Positions 1 through 6,821 are shown, counted from the stretch's first letter. The stretch: DNA of 7,192 nucleotides from an uncultured Clostridia bacterium (GCA_945926705.1 CAMEMA010000046.1:1-7192), one strand, 5' to 3'. Notes: generated by a model from the sequence alone, not told the origin. Program-made: numbers and translations.

Positions 1-93
1 CAGAATAATATTTTGGCGGAAAGCCTTTATCTGCGCAAGAAAAAGTTAAAGCATATACATAAAAGCTTTGACAAAATTAGTGATATTTTTGAA
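1..93 (+). repeat. In-frame 93-nt direct repeat, copy 1
   Basis: Bases 1-93 match 274-366 at 90 of 93 positions, with differences at 56, 80 and 81. The offset is 273 nt, exactly 91 codons, so the reading frame is kept. The left end of this copy is cut by the window edge. Identity drops sharply after the shared GATATTTTTGAA. Confidence 0.95.
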
Positions 94-1290
94 AATATTT
101 ATGAGCGCAATGCTAAAAAAGAATCAGACCATCATGTAATTAATAGGGTTGAGCTGGTAAATAGATATAATCAGCAAGAACTTAGTAACGAAGATATAGA
201 AACGATAAAAGACGTTACAAATCTTCGTAAATCTGGGGTTACAATCAATAGAACTTTTTCTGAAAATTTACGTCAGAATAATATTTTGGCGGAAAGCCTT
301 TATCTGCGCAAGAAAAAGTTAAAGCATACACATAAAAGCTTTGACAAAATTAAGGATATTTTTGAAGAGGAAAAAGTTTATAAAAATTCATCTATTGATT
401 TTGATGTAATTAAAAGAAAATATCTTACTAGAAATTATATAGAAGATTATCTTTACAATTATAAAAACATTTATCGCAATAAAGTTGATAATAATCTTAT
501 TTTACACAGTAACAGTAAAACTTACGAATATATTCAAAAAGAAATAAATAACAAAGTAACTGAACTGAATGAGAAACAAATAAAAGAAAGAATAAATAAA
601 GTATTAGGAAAGGAAATTATAAATGTTGTAAAAAAAGAAATTCATCCAAGCATAGTTACTGAGTATAATACGGTTACCGGTAATCCAGAAATGAAAACTT
701 TTGATTTTTATAAGCATTTTCCTATATACAGACGTGAGAAAATATTTGAGAAAGGTGAACTTAAAAGTGCCATTTTAAAAAATATTACTCAAATATTTTC
801 GCCTCATATGGTTAAAAGTAAAGAAATAAATGTAAATGCAGAAAATATTTACAGGAGTTACAAAAAGAATTTTGTTGATAAATACGTCGAAAATATTTAT
901 GGTACAAAAAAAGAGTATTTATCCAATTCTAAATATGATATAGATAAAAAATCTTTTTATAATCATTTTGAAAATGATTATATGATTTATAAAGAGAAAG
1001 AAAATTATATACCTGAACTAGAACCTAAAAAAGATAAATTTCAAAGAAAAACAGATTTAAAACATGAAGAAAAGGTTGATAGACGTAGTAAAAATATTGA
1101 TAAACCTATCACTATAGATACTAAATCAATAGAAAAAAATATACTTTCAAAAACTTTAAGTAAAAAAGATGTAATGAATATGATACAATCGTGTATGAAA
1201 AGTATCAATATAGATTCTATATCTGATAAAGTTTTAGGAAAGGTAGAGGGAAAATTAATGATAGATAGGCGTAGTAGAGGGTTTTTTTAA
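1..1290 (+). CDS. Lys/Asn-rich protein of unknown function (5' end off the window)
   Basis: I do not recognise this protein. The frame is open from base 1, giving 429 codons before TAA. The first possible start inside (TTG at 13) has no Shine-Dalgarno and lies within a repeated segment, so the true start is almost certainly upstream. The protein is strongly basic and polar (Lys, Asn, Ile, Tyr, Glu), seems to have no Trp, and shows no membrane segment or signal. Window residues 1-31 recur almost unchanged at 92-122, and the tetrapeptide ENIY occurs at 31-34, 281-284 and 297-300. The last ~40 residues look like an amphipathic helical tail ending in MIDRRSRGFF. From memory, a tail of the type 'D-x-V ... 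R-R-x-R-G' closes some uncharacterised eCIS-cluster proteins; that is a weak resemblance. It lies 29 nt upstream of the hub gene, so a structural or assembly role in the same particle is plausible. Function unknown. Confidence 0.75.
   Translation, partial: QNNILAESLYLRKKKLKHIHKSFDKISDIFENIYERNAKKESDHHVINRVELVNRYNQQELSNEDIETIKDVTNLRKSGVTINRTFSENLRQNNILAESLYLRKKKLKHTHKSFDKIKDIFEEEKVYKNSSIDFDVIKRKYLTRNYIEDYLYNYKNIYRNKVDNNLILHSNSKTYEYIQKEINNKVTELNEKQIKERINKVLGKEIINVVKKEIHPSIVTEYNTVTGNPEMKTFDFYKHFPIYRREKIFEKGELKSAILKNITQIFSPHMVKSKEINVNAENIYRSYKKNFVDKYVENIYGTKKEYLSNSKYDIDKKSFYNHFENDYMIYKEKENYIPELEPKKDKFQRKTDLKHEEKVDRRSKNIDKPITIDTKSIEKNILSKTLSKKDVMNMIQSCMKSINIDSISDKVLGKVEGKLMIDRRSRGFF
274..366 (+). 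repeat. In-frame 93-nt direct repeat, copy 2
   Basis: Second copy of the repeat, encoding the segment with LAESLYLRKKKLKH and HKSFDKI. The three base differences from copy 1 change two codons (Ile to Thr, Ser to Lys); the other 29 codons are identical at the nucleotide level. That points to a recent duplication or to gene conversion. Confidence 0.95.
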
Positions 1291-1300
1291 AAATTATTTG

Positions 1301-1307
1301 AGAAGGG
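1301..1307 (+). promoter_or_regulatory. Ribosome binding site for the gpD-like gene
   Basis: AGAAGGG lies 12 nt before ATG 1320, a slightly long spacing. It supports that start over the overlapping ATG at 1324, whose frame stops after about 32 codons. Confidence 0.6.
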
Positions 1308-1319
1308 CTGCTTAGTATT

Positions 1320-2468
1320 ATGGATGTTGTTGGTAAGAGTTGGGATGATTTATATAAAAAGTATGGCGGTGGAACTAATCCTATTGTGGAAATCAAGATC
1401 AATGATAAGTCTTTGTCTTTGAATTCTAAAGAAAGCAAAATAGAAAAAATTAATGTTCGTACTTCTGTTTGGGGAGAGGCTGGGACTTGTTCAATAGAAA
1501 TAGTTGATTCATCCAGATTGTCTGAAGATAATTCAGAGTTACATTTTGATTTTAATGAAGTAAAAGTAGGTGCAAAGCTTAAGATTGATTTAGGAAATAA
1601 AAAAGATGAAGATTCTTTTCAAGTGGAGAATGTGTTTATAGGATATGTTTACGCATATGATATTAATATTTCGAAAAGTGAGACTACTGTTGTTATCCAG
1701 GGGATGGATGCTAAAATGTGGATGATGTCAAACCGTAAAACAAAACTGATAAAGGATATTAAAGAGTATTCAAAAGCTGTTTCTCAAATCTGTAGTAAGA
1801 ATTATAGTGATAAAATACTTAAAAAAGAAATAAATGTAAGCGGAGAAATAAAAATTTCTTCTGATTCGGCTATTTATCAAAGAAATGAAAGTGATTATGA
1901 GTTTATTTGTCGTGTGGCAAAAATAATAGGTGCATTATTTTTCATTGATAGAGGAGTTCTTTACTTTATAGATCCCCTCCATTGCAAGTCTGTTAAGCTA
2001 GAAATTGGTGCTTTTTCCGCAGGAATAATTAATATAAAAGGTTCTATGGATATATGGGGAATTCCAAAATCTGTAAAATTCGCTGCAATTGATTCAAAAA
2101 ATTATAAACAAAAGATAGAAGCAAACGAACAAAAATCTGATTCGTTAGGTTCCGGAAAGCAAGCATATTCACTTGTGAGAGGTATGCCAAGTGATAATGT
2201 AATTGGAAATGTCAGTAGCGATATAGATTCTGCCAGTGATGCAAAATCTATTGCAAAATCACTTATGACAGTTATGGCACTTAATTTCTTTAAAGTGGTG
2301 GTAGAAACGACCGGAAATCCTGAGACAAAGTTAGGAACGGGTGTTGAGTTGGAAAATATAGGCGCTCCTTTTAAAAATACTTATATTGTTCTTGGTATAG
2401 AACATATTGTTACAGGTACTGAATATATTACCAGATTAACCTTAGGTACTAATGCTGTGAAAATGTAG
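1320..2468 (+). CDS. Phage late control D / gp27-like hub protein
   Basis: A 382-residue protein that fits the gpD (P2), gp27 (T4) and VgrG N-terminal family. This family forms the trimeric hub linking the tail tube to the membrane-piercing spike. The N-terminal ~110 residues are beta-rich, starting from NPIVEIKIND and passing through TSVWGEAGTCSIEIVDSS. The clearest signature is at about residues 187-206: YQRNESDYEFICRVAKIIG followed by ALFFI, which corresponds to the 'Q-x-x-E-S-D-x-x-F-x-x-R' block of VgrG and gpD. The C-terminal part resumes a beta-rich pattern (VELENIGAPF, YIVLGIEHIVTG) as in this family. Length is normal for a stand-alone gpD protein. The OB-fold and needle that VgrG carries in the same chain are encoded by the next gene, 47 nt downstream. 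No LysM domain is visible in it. The family call is strong; assignment to an eCIS rather than a tailocin or prophage rests on context. Confidence 0.88.
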   Translation: MDVVGKSWDDLYKKYGGGTNPIVEIKINDKSLSLNSKESKIEKINVRTSVWGEAGTCSIEIVDSSRLSEDNSELHFDFNEVKVGAKLKIDLGNKKDEDSFQVENVFIGYVYAYDINISKSETTVVIQGMDAKMWMMSNRKTKLIKDIKEYSKAVSQICSKNYSDKILKKEINVSGEIKISSDSAIYQRNESDYEFICRVAKIIGALFFIDRGVLYFIDPLHCKSVKLEIGAFSAGIINIKGSMDIWGIPKSVKFAAIDSKNYKQKIEANEQKSDSLGSGKQAYSLVRGMPSDNVIGNVSSDIDSASDAKSIAKSLMTVMALNFFKVVVETTGNPETKLGTGVELENIGAPFKNTYIVLGIEHIVTGTEYITRLTLGTNAVKM

Positions 2469-2503
2469 GCTAGTTTGTCATTATTGTAAGTTATTTGTGT
2501 GAA

Positions 2504-2507
2504 AGGA
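2504..2507 (+). promoter_or_regulatory. Ribosome binding site deciding the spike gene start
   Basis: AGGA, within GAAAGGAAAA, lies 8 nt before ATG 2516. The frame could also start at TTG 2495, seven codons earlier, but that would put this site inside the gene and leave the TTG without an evident Shine-Dalgarno. Confidence 0.7.
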
Positions 2508-2515
2508 AAAATACT

Positions 2516-3277
2516 ATGGAATGCAGTAGAAATATGTATATGAACCATAATGACTCCTATGAAGTTGTTGGGCTTAAAAGAGCTATAGTAGTGGATTTGA
2601 ATGACCCCCAAAAGCTTAATAGAGTAAAATTAAAGTTTGTTGATGATGATATTGAAAGTGTTTATGCACCGGTAATCTCATCTACAGCCGGTAATAAGGT
2701 CAAAACAGTTTTTATTCCTTCAAAGGACGATGAAGTATTGGTCGGATTTCTTGACGGAAAAATTAAAAATCCGGTTATAATAGGTAGTTTGTATAATTCT
2801 AAAAATAAGGCTCCTGTGAATATAAATTCTGCACAAAATGAAACAATGGTAACAGAATTATCAACAGGTACACAAATAACAACAATTGTTAATAAAAATG
2901 ATTCAAGTATTGAGATAAAAACCAAAAAAGGAAATACAATAACTTTAAAAACCGGTTCTGAACAGCAGCTTTTGATAAAAGGAGGTAATAAAATTTCAGC
3001 TAGCTTGGATTTTACAAAAGGAAGTTTTGATATTTCTGCTACAGGTGAAATTTCTTTCAAAACAGCAAATGGCGCAACATCATTATTGCTAAGCAAAAAT
3101 GGCATGGAAATAAAGTCCCCAACGATTAAAATTAATGCCAGTTCTAAGTTAGATGTGAATGGAGGCGGACAATTAAATCTTAAAGCTGTCAATATCGGTA
3201 TTAATGGATCGGGTCCAGTTAAAGTTCAATCTAGTGCTTTAACAAGTATTGAAGCTCCGATGTTAAAATTAAATTAA
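2516..3277 (+). CDS. Baseplate spike protein (gp5/gpV/VgrG-C-like, OB-fold plus beta-helix)
   Basis: A 253-residue spike that would trimerise below the gpD-like hub and tip the contractile tube. Residues ~17-94 form the phage_base_V/gp5 OB-fold: VVGLKRAIVVDLNDPQKLNR, then YAPV, then FIPSKDDEVLVGFLDGK and NPVIIGSLYN. The last two blocks are the diagnostic 'P-x-x-x-D-E-V-L-V-G-F ... P-V-I-x-G' signature. From ~105 to the end the chain is short alternating beta strands rich in Thr, Ser, Asn, Gly, Ile and Lys (for example IEIKTKKGNTITLKT and IKSPTIKINASSKLDVNG), as expected for a triple-stranded beta-helix needle. It ends in SIEAPMLKLN with no catalytic domain or effector extension. Its only histidine is at residue 11, so no metal-binding H-x-H apex is present and a separate PAAR cap is likely. 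It is 21 nt upstream of the gp25-like gene. Confidence 0.88.
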   Translation: MECSRNMYMNHNDSYEVVGLKRAIVVDLNDPQKLNRVKLKFVDDDIESVYAPVISSTAGNKVKTVFIPSKDDEVLVGFLDGKIKNPVIIGSLYNSKNKAPVNINSAQNETMVTELSTGTQITTIVNKNDSSIEIKTKKGNTITLKTGSEQQLLIKGGNKISASLDFTKGSFDISATGEISFKTANGATSLLLSKNGMEIKSPTIKINASSKLDVNGGGQLNLKAVNIGINGSGPVKVQSSALTSIEAPMLKLN

Positions 3278-3282
3278 TTTTT

Positions 3283-3290
3283 AAGGAGGT
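3283..3290 (+). promoter_or_regulatory. Strong ribosome binding site for the gp25-like gene
   Basis: AAGGAGGT is a consensus Shine-Dalgarno 8 nt before ATG 3299, the strongest in the window. It would suit high expression of the wedge subunit relative to its neighbours; that last point is inference. Confidence 0.85.
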
Positions 3291-3298
3291 ATATTAGA

Positions 3299-3685
3299 AT
3301 GTCGGTTATAAAAGGATGGAAATTTCCTATACAGGTGGATAAAGTTACCGGAAGGATAAAAACAGTTGAGGATAATGAAAATATAAAACAGTCTGTAAGG
3401 ATTATATTGGAAACACAAAAATATGAGCGTAAAATTTATCCGATTTTTGGCACAGATTTAAGGTCGTATATGTTTGAGGTCGTAAATCCCAATTTTATAT
3501 CAGGACTGAAAAAAGAAATAAGTTCTGCAATTGAGATTTGGGAACCTCATATAGATGATTTAAATGTTGCTGTAAAAGCTTCTTCTGGTCCTATTTCAAA
3601 AGTAGAAGTTGCCATTGATTATATAACTGATATCGAGCCTACTCAGGAAAGAGTAAAAAAGGATTTAAATCCCAATAAGTTATGA
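3299..3685 (+). CDS. GPW/gp25-family baseplate wedge protein
   Basis: A 128-residue protein with the full layout of the gp25/GPW lysozyme-like family, the small wedge protein that joins the baseplate to the first sheath ring (T4 gp25, P2 gpW, TssE, Afp9). Visible signatures in order are GWKFPIQVD at ~6-14 followed by a 'G-R-I-K-T-V-E' strand; a helix IKQSVRIILETQKYERKIYP at ~29-48 containing the conserved Glu-Arg; FGTDLRSYMFE at ~50-60; and the helix ending in EIWEPHIDDLNV at ~79-90, where 'W-E-P-H-I' matches the family's 'W-E-P-R-I'. The length is typical of the phage and eCIS members. It sits between the spike gene (21 nt upstream) and the gp6-like gene (98 nt downstream), the usual family neighbourhood. 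The start is fixed by the consensus ribosome binding site. Confidence 0.92.
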   Translation: MSVIKGWKFPIQVDKVTGRIKTVEDNENIKQSVRIILETQKYERKIYPIFGTDLRSYMFEVVNPNFISGLKKEISSAIEIWEPHIDDLNVAVKASSGPISKVEVAIDYITDIEPTQERVKKDLNPNKL

Positions 3686-3709
3686 TTTAAACGGTGGAAT
3701 TTTCTTTAG

Positions 3710-3714
3710 AAGGG
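3710..3714 (+). promoter_or_regulatory. Shine-Dalgarno-like AAGGG upstream of a short leader ORF
   Basis: AAGGG, within AGAAGGGAAG, is 7 nt before TTG 3722 but about 70 nt before ATG 3784. It is the only purine-rich ribosome-binding candidate in the gap after the gp25-like gene. It is therefore correctly placed for the leader ORF and too far for the large gene unless the RNA between them folds away. Confidence 0.45.
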
Positions 3715-3721
3715 AAGTGAG

Positions 3722-3781
3722 TTGAGCCGATTATTTTTTAAAATTTTAAATAAATTTTTTATATTAAATGACGGCTCGTAA
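3722..3781 (+). CDS. Possible 19-codon leader peptide before the large wedge gene
   Basis: A TTG-initiated frame encodes MSRLFFKILNKFFILNDGS and ends in TAA two bases before ATG 3784. It has a well-spaced AAGGG, whereas the large gene has no Shine-Dalgarno of its own. Terminating ribosomes would be delivered straight to the next start, so translational coupling is the simplest reading. The product is a basic, Phe/Leu/Ile-rich peptide; any function beyond being translated is unknown. The TTG start and the very short length make this tentative: in such AT-rich DNA an open frame of this size can arise by chance. Confidence 0.35.
   Translation: MSRLFFKILNKFFILNDGS
3724..3777 (+). promoter_or_regulatory. 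Inverted repeat GAGCCG...CGGCTC in the gap before the large wedge gene
   Basis: GAGCCG at 3724-3729 is the exact reverse complement of CGGCTC at 3772-3777. Between them are 42 bases almost wholly A and T, including a perfect 14-bp palindrome, TTTAAAATTTTAAA, at 3737-3750. The GC-rich arms stand out against the AT-rich gap. Folded, they would bring the AAGGG at 3710 within about 15 unpaired bases of ATG 3784. It is not a typical terminator: no T-run follows the 3' arm, and the next gene starts 7 nt on. Confidence 0.45.
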
Positions 3782-3783
3782 AT

Positions 3784-6700
3784 ATGAGTAATATACCTAA
3801 GCTTGATGGCAGAGATTTTAATGATTTGATGAATGAAGTAAAGCATTTATCAAAAAGTTATACTCCTGAGTGGAATTTTGATGAAAAAAGTTCGGACTTT
3901 GGAGTGGTTTTTGCTAAAGTGTTTTGCCGTATGATGGAAAGTACTATCAGCCTTTACAATAAGACATCGTATAACTATTATCTGTCTTTCTTAAATATTC
4001 TAGGTACAAAATTGCGTGCGGCGTCACCGGCCAGCGGTATGATTATTGTGAAAGCTTCACCGAATTCAGAAGGAACTTATATAGAAAAAGGAACAGCATT
4101 ATATACCGAATCTGATACTGAAGATGGAACAGTTGTTTATGAAACTTTGGACTCACTTACTGCAGTAGATGCTTCAATAAAATCGATATACTTTACAGAA
4201 CCAAAATCAGATTTTATAGGTTGTGCTTACAGTTTTAATGAGGGTGGAAAAGGAAAAGAAGGTAATAACAAAATAATTCCCTTCAGAATATTTGATAATT
4301 TATATTCCAAGAATTTGCAGTGTCATGAAATTTATTTTTATGATGATGTTGTTTTTGACATGTCTAATACAGACTTAACTTTTGTATTTTATAATAATCT
4401 TTCTGCAAAAAGCCAAAAGATTTTGCCGGATATATTTTCTGATAGTGAAAATGTAAAATGGCAGTATTATAACGGCAAAAAGTGGATTGATATAGAATCT
4501 GTGCAAAAAGTTGATAATGGAGTTAGAATTAAATTTAAAAGTAATACAAGACAGACTACTGTTATGGACAAATCTTCAAGGTTTATAAGATGTATTTTTA
4601 AAAGGATACCTGAAGGCGGTTTACCGATTACTGAAATAAATTATAAATCTTTGTCGGATTCACTTTCTCCCGATATACTTTTTATGGATAATACCGAGCT
4701 TTCTGATACGGATTTTTTCCCATTTGGAGAGCAATATAATATGTATAATATGTTTTCTGTTATGTGTAATGAAGCTTTTACAAAAAAAGGTTCAATTATA
4801 GAAATTTCTGCTGATATTCAGTTTGTTAAAATTAAGGTAGATGTTCATAATCCCGGTATAAAATACAGATCTGTTATGAGTGAAATGGATTTTGCCGATA
4901 TCGAACCTGATAATATACAAATAGAAAAGGTTATTTGGGAATATTGGAATGGTTTTGGATGGGCAAAATTGAAATTAGAATCTTCTGAAGATAGCTTTTT
5001 CAAAGTAAATGAGAAAAAAGAAGAAGAACGAAAAATAATATTTAAATGCCCTGAAGATATTGAAAGTGTATCGGTGGGTTCCAGTGAAGGTTATTTTATA
5101 AGAGCAAGAATATCGAAAATGAGAAATCAATTTGATTTTTATGCAAGCTACATTACTCCATATCTAAACAATATGAAAATAAGTTATAGGTATGAAGGGG
5201 ACGGACATAAAGTAAACGATGTACTGGTTCGGTCTGACTTGAGAGAGTATAAATGTAATATTGCAGATTCAGGCGTAACAAATATAGTCCAAAAATTTAT
5301 ATGTGATTACCCCGCAATGTATATTAATTTGGATAATCCTCTTACTCAGGGTATGATACGTATGTTTATAGATATAGAAGATGGAATACATAGATTTAAT
5401 CCATCACTTAAGTGGGAATATTTGGCAGACGATAATAGGGGCGGTCAAGAATGGAAGCATATAGATGTAATGGATGGAACGGATGATTTTTCTCACAGCG
5501 AATGTGTTACTTTTATAGGGAAAAATGATTTTAAAAAGACTACTTTATTTGGAAAAACGGGATACTTCTTGAGAATAATTAATCCAGATATGAAGTATTC
5601 AAATACAGATAATATTTCCGGAAGACCGGTTATAAGCGATATTAAAATAAATGCTGTGAGAATTATTCAAAAGGATACACGTAATCCACAATATTTTTCG
5701 ATTGAACAGGATGAAGAAAATAAACTCTGTCAACTTTCTTTTCCTAATGTAATGGATGTAAAAGTTTGGGTAGATGAATTTGAAAGAGTATCTACTAAGG
5801 AATTAGAACTATTGCTTAAGCAATCTCGTGATATGGTCAACCCGGAGTATGATGAAGAGGGAAATTTGGAAAGTTTGTGGGTAAAGTGGAATCCTGTTCC
5901 GAATTTAGTCACATGCGGTATGGATGATAGAGTTTACGAAATCGATTATCCAAAAGGCGAGATACTTTTTGGTGATGGAAAGAATGGTAAAATACCTCCT
6001 GCGCAATATAATGAAAGTATCAAGATAGAATATGCTGTATGCAATGGAAGTAAAGGAAATATAGATGCTAATCAAATGAGAGATTTTGTTGATTCAATAA
6101 CCGATGTTGAGTCTGTGTCCAATCCTAATCCTATTATGGGTGGCGTAGATATGGAAACGGTTGATAATGCTGCCCGAAGGGTATTTGGACAAGTTTCCGG
6201 AGGAAACAGATTAGTATCTCTTGATGATTTTGAAGAATCTATTTGTTTTAATGACCGCAATATATATAAAGTCAAATGTTTGGCTCATGTAGATGAAAAC
6301 AGTAAAACTTCAATTGGAATAACGTCAATTGCCGTTTTGCCTAGAGAGTTTATGCAAGGATATGAAAAGTTTCAGGGTATAAAAAATAAGATATGGGACT
6401 TTATTGATGAAAAAGCACCCGCTACAATTTCTTGTTCTTCACGATTGAGAATATTTGAAGTAAGTTATATCGAAACATCTGTCGAGATAAATGTAGTTAT
6501 AGATGAATTTAATTCTTATCAGAGCGTTTATAATAGCATAGAGTCTCGGTTGAAGAAATTTTTAAATCCTGTGAATGGAAATTTTTCGGGTCATGGCTGG
6601 AATATAGGCGAATTCCCAAGAAAAGAATTTATATATAACTATATAAAGACCGTACAAAATATAAAGTGGATAAAGAGTATAAACATATTTACAAAATGTA

Positions 6701-6804
6701 TAACTCCAACAGGAAAAAAAGAAATTGATTTAGAAGAAATTAAAAAATTGCATTTTATTGTTCCGATTTATGGAGAACCGAAAATAAATATTTCAGTTAA
6801 TTAG
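3784..6804 (+). CDS. Large gp6/baseplate-J-like wedge protein (Afp11-type)
   Basis: A 1006-residue protein of the 'putative baseplate assembly protein' type, which contains a gpJ/T4 gp6-like core. Such proteins build the wedge that rings the hub and triggers sheath contraction. The N-terminal ~75 residues carry the family's opening helix pair (LDGRDFNDLMNEVKHL, YTPEW, then DFG and a helix ending LNILG), with DFG in place of the usual Asp-Pro-Gly. Residues ~180-650 hold three evenly spaced beta-rich modules, described separately. The baseplate-J core follows: YEIDYPKGEILFGDG with the FGDG at 729-732, GKIPPAQYNESIKIEYAVCN, GSKGNIDANQM, then NPNPIMGGVDMETVDNAARR with GGVD at 786-789. The C-terminal FPRKEFIYNYIKTVQNIKWI is typical of the family end. 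ATG 3784 has no Shine-Dalgarno; translation is probably coupled to the short ORF ending 2 nt upstream. The next gene begins 17 nt downstream. Confidence 0.9.
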   Translation: MSNIPKLDGRDFNDLMNEVKHLSKSYTPEWNFDEKSSDFGVVFAKVFCRMMESTISLYNKTSYNYYLSFLNILGTKLRAASPASGMIIVKASPNSEGTYIEKGTALYTESDTEDGTVVYETLDSLTAVDASIKSIYFTEPKSDFIGCAYSFNEGGKGKEGNNKIIPFRIFDNLYSKNLQCHEIYFYDDVVFDMSNTDLTFVFYNNLSAKSQKILPDIFSDSENVKWQYYNGKKWIDIESVQKVDNGVRIKFKSNTRQTTVMDKSSRFIRCIFKRIPEGGLPITEINYKSLSDSLSPDILFMDNTELSDTDFFPFGEQYNMYNMFSVMCNEAFTKKGSIIEISADIQFVKIKVDVHNPGIKYRSVMSEMDFADIEPDNIQIEKVIWEYWNGFGWAKLKLESSEDSFFKVNEKKEEERKIIFKCPEDIESVSVGSSEGYFIRARISKMRNQFDFYASYITPYLNNMKISYRYEGDGHKVNDVLVRSDLREYKCNIADSGVTNIVQKFICDYPAMYINLDNPLTQGMIRMFIDIEDGIHRFNPSLKWEYLADDNRGGQEWKHIDVMDGTDDFSHSECVTFIGKNDFKKTTLFGKTGYFLRIINPDMKYSNTDNISGRPVISDIKINAVRIIQKDTRNPQYFSIEQDEENKLCQLSFPNVMDVKVWVDEFERVSTKELELLLKQSRDMVNPEYDEEGNLESLWVKWNPVPNLVTCGMDDRVYEIDYPKGEILFGDGKNGKIPPAQYNESIKIEYAVCNGSKGNIDANQMRDFVDSITDVESVSNPNPIMGGVDMETVDNAARRVFGQVSGGNRLVSLDDFEESICFNDRNIYKVKCLAHVDENSKTSIGITSIAVLPREFMQGYEKFQGIKNKIWDFIDEKAPATISCSSRLRIFEVSYIETSVEINVVIDEFNSYQSVYNSIESRLKKFLNPVNGNFSGHGWNIGEFPRKEFIYNYIKTVQNIKWIKSINIFTKCITPTGKKEIDLEEIKKLHFIVPIYGEPKINISVN
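4321..5660 (+). repeat. Three tandem ~159-residue modules within the large wedge protein
   Basis: At the protein level a block recurs three times. It begins with a strand of the type 'x-Y-x-x-D-x-x' (EIYFYDD, a divergent middle copy, AMYINLDNPL), continues with W-x-Y plus a second aromatic/Gly-Trp element (KWQYYNGKKW, IWEYWNGFGW, KWEYLADD then QEW), and closes with an aromatic-Arg strand (RFIRCIF, YFIRARI, YFLRIIN). The first Trp of each block is at residues 226, 385 and 544, spaced exactly 159 and 159 residues. DNA identity is not obvious, so the duplication is old. Outer limits are approximate. Confidence 0.6.
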
Positions 6805-6809
6805 AAAGT

Positions 6810-6814
6810 AGGTG
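6810..6814 (+). promoter_or_regulatory. Ribosome binding site for the second wedge gene
   Basis: AGGTG, within GTAGGTGAA, lies 7 nt before ATG 6822 in a 17-nt gap, so this gene starts independently while remaining in the operon. Confidence 0.65.
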
Positions 6815-6821
6815 AATTTAG

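Noticed and set aside
13..15. TTG 13 as the start of the first gene
   Set aside because: There is no Shine-Dalgarno, the frame is open to base 1, and the same TTG recurs inside the second repeat copy as an internal Leu codon.
1..366. CRISPR-like or mobile-element repeat
   Set aside because: There are only two copies, both in one coding frame at a whole-codon offset, with no spacers, terminal inverted repeats or transposase.
1281..1290. T-run at the end of the first gene as a terminator
   Set aside because: No GC-rich stem precedes it, and the T-run is coding (Phe-Phe and the stop).
1217..1438. Open frame of 73 codons on the - strand with a hydrophobic product
   Set aside because: It spans the junction of two + strand genes. 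The hydrophobic look comes from reversing Lys/Asn/Asp-rich codons, and no start signals are visible.
2495..2515. TTG 2495 as the spike gene start
   Set aside because: It would place the AGGA ribosome binding site inside the gene and itself lacks an evident one; ATG 2516 is better supported.
2381..2611. Open frame of 76 codons on the - strand across the hub/spike junction
   Set aside because: It is antisense to two recognised genes, with no domain and no ribosome binding site.
2662..3192. Open frame of 176 codons on the - strand
   Set aside because: It lies wholly within the well-supported spike gene, has no ribosome binding site or recognisable domain, and its hydrophobic composition is what the reverse complement of a Thr/Asn/Lys-rich beta-helix gives.
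3722..3765. Possible internal promoter with TTGAGC as -35 and TATATT as -10
   Set aside because: The spacing is about 32 bases, and closer -10 candidates are ordinary AT-rich sequence. Not distinguishable from background.
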